A DNA stretch of 56,978 bases. It comes from Bacillaceae bacterium S4-13-56. Its GTDB lineage: Bacteria > Bacillota > Bacilli > Bacillales > JAWJLM01. This document shows, in pieces, positions 52,837-56,978 of this stretch. The notes under the pieces are model-generated. The model saw nothing but the letters and a program-made list of their open reading frames with translations, was not told the DNA's origin and made no database searches. Each line of letters begins with the position of its first letter. The stretch's first letter is position 1. The DNA lies in NCBI GenBank assembly GCA_040191315.1, contig JAWJLM010000026.1, positions 1 to 56,978 of the forward strand, in the 5' to 3' direction. The translations under genes and the position numbers were made by a program.

Positions 52837-52881
52837 ATAATTGAAAAAGATATATTAATAACAAAAGAGGAGGTAACAGCT

Positions 52882-53334
52882 ATGCCAAACTTGTTTCCAA
52901 GACGAAACAGAGACCTTTTTGATCACATGAGAGATGTGTTTGATCATGGATTGCGCCAGAGCTTTGCCGATGATTTTTTTGCACCGATGAGTGATTTTTT
53001 CAGTAATCAGTCGTTTAAAATGGATGTAAAAGATGATGGAAATGCCTACTTAGTTGAAGCAGAACTACCTGGGGTAGAAAAAGATGACATTTCTGTCGAG
53101 TACAAAGGAGATTATGTCACCATTCGTGCAAAACGTGAGGGGCATAAAGAAACAAAGGATGAAAAGAACAATTATATTCGTCGTGAACGTTCTTACGGAA
53201 GCTTTGAAAGAAGCTTTTATGTGGGAGACATTGATGAAACACAGATCAAAGGGAAATTTAAAAATGGAGTCCTCCAGCTCTCTATTCCAAAAGGAGATAC
53301 TGGAGAAAAAGCGTATCGAATTGAATTAGAATGA
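52882..53334 (+). CDS. Hsp20/alpha-crystallin small heat-shock protein
   Basis: A 150-residue ATP-independent holdase chaperone. The alpha-crystallin domain covers about 48-140, beginning FKMDVKDDGNAYLVEAELPG and containing the RRERSYGSFERSFYVG strand pair and GVLQLSIPK. It ends in a short basic/acidic tail (YRIELE) that lacks a clear IXI motif. AGGAGG precedes the ATG. Confidence 0.92.
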   Translation: MPNLFPRRNRDLFDHMRDVFDHGLRQSFADDFFAPMSDFFSNQSFKMDVKDDGNAYLVEAELPGVEKDDISVEYKGDYVTIRAKREGHKETKDEKNNYIRRERSYGSFERSFYVGDIDETQIKGKFKNGVLQLSIPKGDTGEKAYRIELE

Positions 53335-53342
53335 TTAAATCG

Positions 53343-53370
53343 CCCAGCCTATGTGCTGGGTTTTCTTTTG
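53343..53370 (+). terminator. Terminator after hsp20
   Basis: CCCAGC (53343-53348) pairs with GCTGGG (53355-53360), followed by TTTTCTTTTG. Confidence 0.82.
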
Positions 53371-53487
53371 TTTTTGGCATCCTTTCCTACCCCTTGGGGC
53401 GGAGGCTTATTTCAATCTCTAGTTGGTTCGTGATTGCTATTCCATCAACTATAATGAATGTATTAAATATCGAAGGGACTATGAGAA

Positions 53488-54786
53488 ATGAAAAAAACCT
53501 TTTCTGTATTTCAAAATAAAAATTTTACGAAAGTCTTTATTGCTGCCGTTACTTCCCACTTAGGAACCATTGTTGGAATGACAGCCTTTATGTTTTACCT
53601 TTTAGAACGATTTTCTAGTCAGCCTTTTTATGCCACATTCACAGAAATGATGTACTCAGCTCCCACACTTTTTGTATTCTTTTTGACCGGTGTTGTTGCT
53701 GACCGTATGGACCGCCAGAAAGTTGCAATTTATGCAGATTTAATATGTGCCATCTTATCCTTTACACTCGTAGCCGCAGTTCTAACAGAGTGGATGCCAC
53801 TTGTATTCTTCGTATTATTTTTAAGAAGTGGGATTGCCAAATTCTTTGATCCAGCTGAAAAGAGTCTAGTTCAGGGAATTTTGCAAGAAGAAGAATACAA
53901 AACAGCCGCTGGCCTCAACCAAATGGTAGCTGGTGTATTTAATCTTTTTGCAACAGGGATTGGTTTAGTCGCTTATTGGAGTTTAGGAGTTCAAGGAGCC
54001 ATCATTGCGGATGGAATCACATTTTTAGTCTCGGCTTTCTTAATATGGTCTTGCCAAATTGACCAAGAAGCTAGACTACCAAATGGCTCACATTCATGGA
54101 AAGAATTAAAAGTCAAATTTATTTTCCAAGATTTTAAAGATGGACTGCTCTATATTCTTAACCACAAGTTATTATTTGCGATTATAACCGGCTTCTTTAT
54201 TCTAGGGATTGTTAATGGTGGTCTGTCAGTAATGCCAATGTATATTTTAAAATATAAGTTGGCGCCGAACTCTTATGAACAATGGGCTGTTGTGTTAGGT
54301 ATTATTTTTGGTATTTCGATGATTGTCGGAAGCATCCTCTCTTCTATGTTAGTATACAAAATAAAGCTTTATACTGCGCTTTCTCTTGGATTAAGCATTT
54401 CTGGAGCATTTTTAATGTTAGGTGGAATAGCTCCTACACTGGCTTGGTTTCTAGTAGGATCCGTTTTTGTAGCACTAACTATTCCACTAGCAAACATCGC
54501 TATTGGAGGGTGGCTCCCTTCGATCGTAGATAAAAAAATGATGGGACGGGTGGAGAGCTGGATTACACCGCTAATGATGGCCTCCCATACAGCTACATTA
54601 GGAATTATTTCTGTTGGCTTTCCATCCTGGTTCACTATATCCCAAATCTTTTATGCATGTGGGGGAGCCCTCTTATTCGTAGGAGTCGGATATTACCTTA
54701 TCCTCCCTAAATTAAGTCGAGAATATGATGAGAAAAAACAAAATCTTACCATTGGAATACCTGTAGCTGATGTAGTACAGGAATAA
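53488..54786 (+). CDS. MFS transporter
   Basis: A 432-residue protein with about 12 helices. MFS motif A is GVVADRMDRQKVAIYADLI (about 69-87). The N-terminal FSVFQNKNFTKVFIAAVTSH and the central FKDGLLYILNHKLLFAIITG are typical of DHA3-type exporters (macrolide efflux-like). Export of a hydrophobic compound is likely, but the substrate is unknown. Single gene. Confidence 0.88.
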   Translation: MKKTFSVFQNKNFTKVFIAAVTSHLGTIVGMTAFMFYLLERFSSQPFYATFTEMMYSAPTLFVFFLTGVVADRMDRQKVAIYADLICAILSFTLVAAVLTEWMPLVFFVLFLRSGIAKFFDPAEKSLVQGILQEEEYKTAAGLNQMVAGVFNLFATGIGLVAYWSLGVQGAIIADGITFLVSAFLIWSCQIDQEARLPNGSHSWKELKVKFIFQDFKDGLLYILNHKLLFAIITGFFILGIVNGGLSVMPMYILKYKLAPNSYEQWAVVLGIIFGISMIVGSILSSMLVYKIKLYTALSLGLSISGAFLMLGGIAPTLAWFLVGSVFVALTIPLANIAIGGWLPSIVDKKMMGRVESWITPLMMASHTATLGIISVGFPSWFTISQIFYACGGALLFVGVGYYLILPKLSREYDEKKQNLTIGIPVADVVQE

Positions 54787-54911
54787 CATGAACTGCTTAG
54801 ATTGAAAACTTGTAAAGCGCGAGGTTTTTCTATTCTTCGAAAAACTAGTTTTCTATAAGAGGTGCATACGATAGAATAAGAGAAACACAAAGAAAAAGGG
54901 AGAGTGTCCCT

Positions 54912-55469
54912 ATGGCAAAGAAAAGACAAAGTGAATATGAAAAACTAATTTTTGAAATGTTTTATAACCATGCCTACCAAACCGCATATTTCATTGTGCG
55001 AGACGCTCATATGGCACAAGATATTGTACAAGAATCATTTATAAAAATTTTTAAAAAGATACATACCGTTAAAGATGGAGATAAGTTGAAAGCATGGATA
55101 GGCACGGTAACGACACGGACTGCAATTGATTTCATAAGAAAGTCAAAAAAAAGCATCGATTTGCTTGCAGATGACGTCTATATAGATAAGGAGACCATTC
55201 AGGAGCTAAATAATCAGCCTACAGTAGAAGCCATCGTTGAGTCAAAGCTTGTTAAAGAGCTATTGCAACAAAAACTTTCTGAATTGAAACCTGAATATAA
55301 AGAAGTCCTACTTCTTAAATACGAACATGATTTAAAGGAACAAGAAATTGCGGATGCACTAGAAATCTCACTTTCAGCAGTAAAGTCTCGTATCTATCGT
55401 GGAAAGCAAAGACTTAAAGAAATCTTGATTAGGACGGAAGATTTTAAGGATGGTGGTAGAATTTTATGA
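54912..55469 (+). CDS. ECF-type RNA polymerase sigma factor
   Basis: A 185-residue ECF sigma factor. Region 2 is at about 10-85 (HMAQDIVQESFIKIFKKI, then KLKAWIGTVTTRTAIDFIRK), region 4 at about 118-172 (LSELKPEYKEVLLLKYEHDL and ALEISLSAVKSRIYRGKQRL). It overlaps the next gene by 4 bases (ATGA), which encodes a probable anti-sigma factor. It resembles SigX/SigV-like factors. I could not find a clear AAC-N16-CGT self-promoter upstream. Confidence 0.9.
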   Translation: MAKKRQSEYEKLIFEMFYNHAYQTAYFIVRDAHMAQDIVQESFIKIFKKIHTVKDGDKLKAWIGTVTTRTAIDFIRKSKKSIDLLADDVYIDKETIQELNNQPTVEAIVESKLVKELLQQKLSELKPEYKEVLLLKYEHDLKEQEIADALEISLSAVKSRIYRGKQRLKEILIRTEDFKDGGRIL

Positions 55470-56227
55470 AAAACAAGAAAGAAGACCAACTAGAAAAATT
55501 AATTAAAGAGACCATTCATTCGGACTTGGAAAATAGTCCAGATCCCCCATTGTCCGTTGAAGAGGCATGGGAAAAGCTTAATTCTAAACGGGACCGCTCC
55601 CCTAAAAAAACATTTACGGTGCCTAAAATCGTAGTTGCTGCGATTCTTTTTCTCTTGTTGGGATCTTCGTTATTTATGATTCCAAACAGTGGGAATGCTT
55701 TTAAACCATTAACAGAGATGTATCACACAGCAAGTGATTCTGTGACTCGGATTTTTATTAAATCAGAAACAGACTCAGCTCCCAAGGAATCAAATCTCCC
55801 ATCACCTGACAACTTTGAAGTAGGTGAACCTTTTACAACTGAAAAAATGCCACTAGAAGACGCACAGAAGGTTACTGCCTTCCCCATTAGAGTTCCAAAA
55901 TATATACCAGAGGGATTTACTTTACAGGATGTTACAGTACTCAGTAATCATGTAGAAAAGAGTCAGGATATTTATTTGAATTATTTTAATAACGAAAAAC
56001 GTTTTGCAATCAACCAGATTTTAATGGGAGAAATGTATGGTTCAGGAAGAGTTAACGGGGTCGATGAAAGTTCAATAGAAGAAATCTCCATTAATGGAGA
56101 GCAAGCGACTCTCATTCAGTACAAGGAAGATTTATTCGAGATTATATGGACAAATCAATCCTATGAAATATCAATTAGTGGTACTTTATCGAGGGATGAA
56201 ATTATTGCTATAGCAGAATCTCTTTAA
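55466..56227 (+). CDS. Probable anti-sigma factor with DUF4367 domain
   Basis: A 253-residue single-pass membrane protein. Residues 1-50 are cytoplasmic and charged (VEEAWEKLNSKRDRSPKK), the helix is at about 54-72 (VPKIVVAAILFLLLGSSLFM), and the C-terminal part (about 130-250) resembles DUF4367: FPIRVPKYIPEGFTLQDVTV and GEQATLIQYKEDLFEIIW. Such proteins often follow ECF sigma genes and hold them at the membrane. The cytoplasmic part lacks a zinc-binding HxxxCxxC. Confidence 0.82.
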   Translation: MKNKKEDQLEKLIKETIHSDLENSPDPPLSVEEAWEKLNSKRDRSPKKTFTVPKIVVAAILFLLLGSSLFMIPNSGNAFKPLTEMYHTASDSVTRIFIKSETDSAPKESNLPSPDNFEVGEPFTTEKMPLEDAQKVTAFPIRVPKYIPEGFTLQDVTVLSNHVEKSQDIYLNYFNNEKRFAINQILMGEMYGSGRVNGVDESSIEEISINGEQATLIQYKEDLFEIIWTNQSYEISISGTLSRDEIIAIAESL

Positions 56228-56260
56228 AACAAAAGTGAGGGAAATCCCTCACTTTTGTTT
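56227..56260. terminator. Bidirectional terminator
   Basis: AAACAAAAGTGAGGG (56227-56241) and CCCTCACTTTTGTTT (56246-56260) form a perfect 15-bp stem shared by the convergent genes on either side. Confidence 0.9.
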
Positions 56261-56786
56261 ATGGATACCAAAGATAGGATGAATAACTTGTTGCTGTTTC
56301 TGTATCTGATCCATGAGTCACAGCATGCCGAGATCTTGTACGATAATAATAACCACTAATAAGAGATACATAACTTCCACCACTAGCAACTGAATCATTA
56401 TAGTTGCTAAATGTTCCTATATAACTTATATCCACCCATTTTTTCTCAACACTTGAATCCCAAATTTGCAAATAAACCTCTACCTCCACTTTATCAACTG
56501 GATAATAAGCTCCCGACTTTCCCACCACAAAAGCAGATGTACCAATGATTTCAATTGAGCTGGTTCCATATTTTAAATATTGAGTAGAAGATAGTGTTGA
56601 GTAAGAGCCGTCTTTTTTAAGAAAAACATCTCCAATACTACCTTCCCCATAATATGGATCCTGCGATTCTATCCCAATACTTGGTTTAGCCGGTTTTTCA
56701 TCACCCTCAGCCATTACACTCATTCCACTAGGGAAATTAAGAATGAAAAGCAGAAAAGAAATAACAAAAATTAATCTTTTTTTCAT
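56259..56786 (-). CDS. Small secreted protein of unknown function
   Basis: About 175 residues with a signal peptide (MKKRLIFVISFLLFILNFPS, cleavage near VMAEG). The mature part is strand-like with many Ser/Tyr; the C-terminus SGYYYRTRSRHAVTHGSDTE is reminiscent of DUF6147-like secreted Bacillus proteins, a name I hold loosely. The ATG at 56786 has AGGAGAG 8 bases upstream; an earlier in-frame start overlaps that site. Single gene. Confidence 0.75.
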   Translation of the reverse strand: MKKRLIFVISFLLFILNFPSGMSVMAEGDEKPAKPSIGIESQDPYYGEGSIGDVFLKKDGSYSTLSSTQYLKYGTSSIEIIGTSAFVVGKSGAYYPVDKVEVEVYLQIWDSSVEKKWVDISYIGTFSNYNDSVASGGSYVSLISGYYYRTRSRHAVTHGSDTETATSYSSYLWYP

Positions 56787-56862
56787 AGTTTTTCTCTCCT
56801 TTCCTATCAACTCCTAGACGTAAAAAGGAAAGTTTTAGATGCTATTTTTCTTCATTCAAGTG

Positions 56863-56901
56863 AAAAAAATCCCCCAGCTCGTTAATAAAAACTAGGGGAT
56901 C
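56863..56901 (-). terminator. Terminator of a gene entering from the right edge
   Basis: AATCCCCC (about 56869-56875) pairs with GGGGAT (56895-56900); on the minus strand a run of seven T follows. Confidence 0.7.
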
Positions 56902-56902
56902 C

Positions 56903-56978
56903 TATTTATGCAGTTTTCTTGATGTCATTGTAGAACTATTTATTTATGCTGTTACCTTGTTGTCTTTTTGGTAGAACT
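56903..56978. repeat. Imperfect 38-bp direct duplication at the right edge
   Basis: TATTTATGCAGTTTTCTTGA (from 56903) and TATTTATGCTGTTACCTTGT (from 56941) begin two copies that each end in TAGAACT. On the minus strand both encode FY...K.TA followed by TAA. Confidence 0.6.
56944..56978 (-). CDS. 3' end of a gene entering from the right edge
   Basis: The minus-strand frame FYQKDNKVTA ends in TAA at 56946-56944, followed by a second, out-of-gene copy of the same tail and then a terminator. Only 11 codons are visible, so the product is unknown. Confidence 0.4.
   Translation of the reverse strand, partial: FYQKDNKVTA

Noticed and set aside
52790-52880. CtsR or CIRCE control of hsp20
   Set aside because: There is no direct GGTCAAA repeat and no CIRCE inverted repeat; only an unrelated CATTTG/CAAATG dyad overlaps the promoter.

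Overview
The window looks like a chromosomal segment of a low-GC, endospore-forming member of the Bacillaceae. Sporulation genes (SpoVR, a YhcN/YlaJ lipoprotein, the small acid-soluble spore protein SspL), the sigma-I/RsgI pair, a BmrCD-type exporter and YhdB/YhcX homologues all point that way, as do strong Shine-Dalgarno sites and TTG/GTG starts. I cannot name the genus from this sequence alone. I saw no tRNA, rRNA, CRISPR array or prophage.

Left part (1-10.3 kb): an acidic secreted DUF5667-type protein, a molybdate ABC transporter (modABC), a cation diffusion facilitator with a structured leader, azlCD, a GNAT acetyltransferase, a class-I amidotransferase-like hydrolase, a frameshifted universal stress protein and a SulP anion transporter. 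From 10.3 to 19.2 kb come a D-amino-acid transaminase, a possible structured non-coding RNA, sspL, a decayed IS3-family element, a few orphan or broken small genes, then spoVR, yhcN-like, yhdB-like and yhcX-like genes.

Middle (19.3-33.5 kb): an ABC-2 exporter operon with a large membrane-anchored partner, sigI-rsgI with a recognisable sigma-I promoter, and a membrane-anchored trypsin-like protease. Then comes an array of exactly 24 units of 52 bp with no indels (27410-28671). It is followed by a BmrC/BmrD-type heterodimeric multidrug ABC transporter preceded by a short leader ORF, and by an isolated 23-codon gene with its own near-consensus promoter and terminator.

Right part (33.6-57 kb): narGHJI-narK for anaerobic nitrate respiration, with two FNR-type boxes upstream of narG, one placed where an activating site should be. 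The molybdate transporter at the left supplies the metal needed by NarG. Then follow a beta-carbonic anhydrase, an aldo/keto reductase, murG, a MATE exporter, a LysM-CAP protein, a purine permease, a phosphonate-type ABC transporter, Hsp20, an MFS exporter, an ECF sigma/anti-sigma pair and a small secreted protein.

The intergenic DNA is unusually rich in repeats. I see three dispersed hairpin families, each with several copies, and three intergenic patches made of short degenerate words. The 52-bp array, the 23-codon gene, the candidate RNA at 11.3-11.65 kb and the hairpin families are the parts least explained by known annotation.
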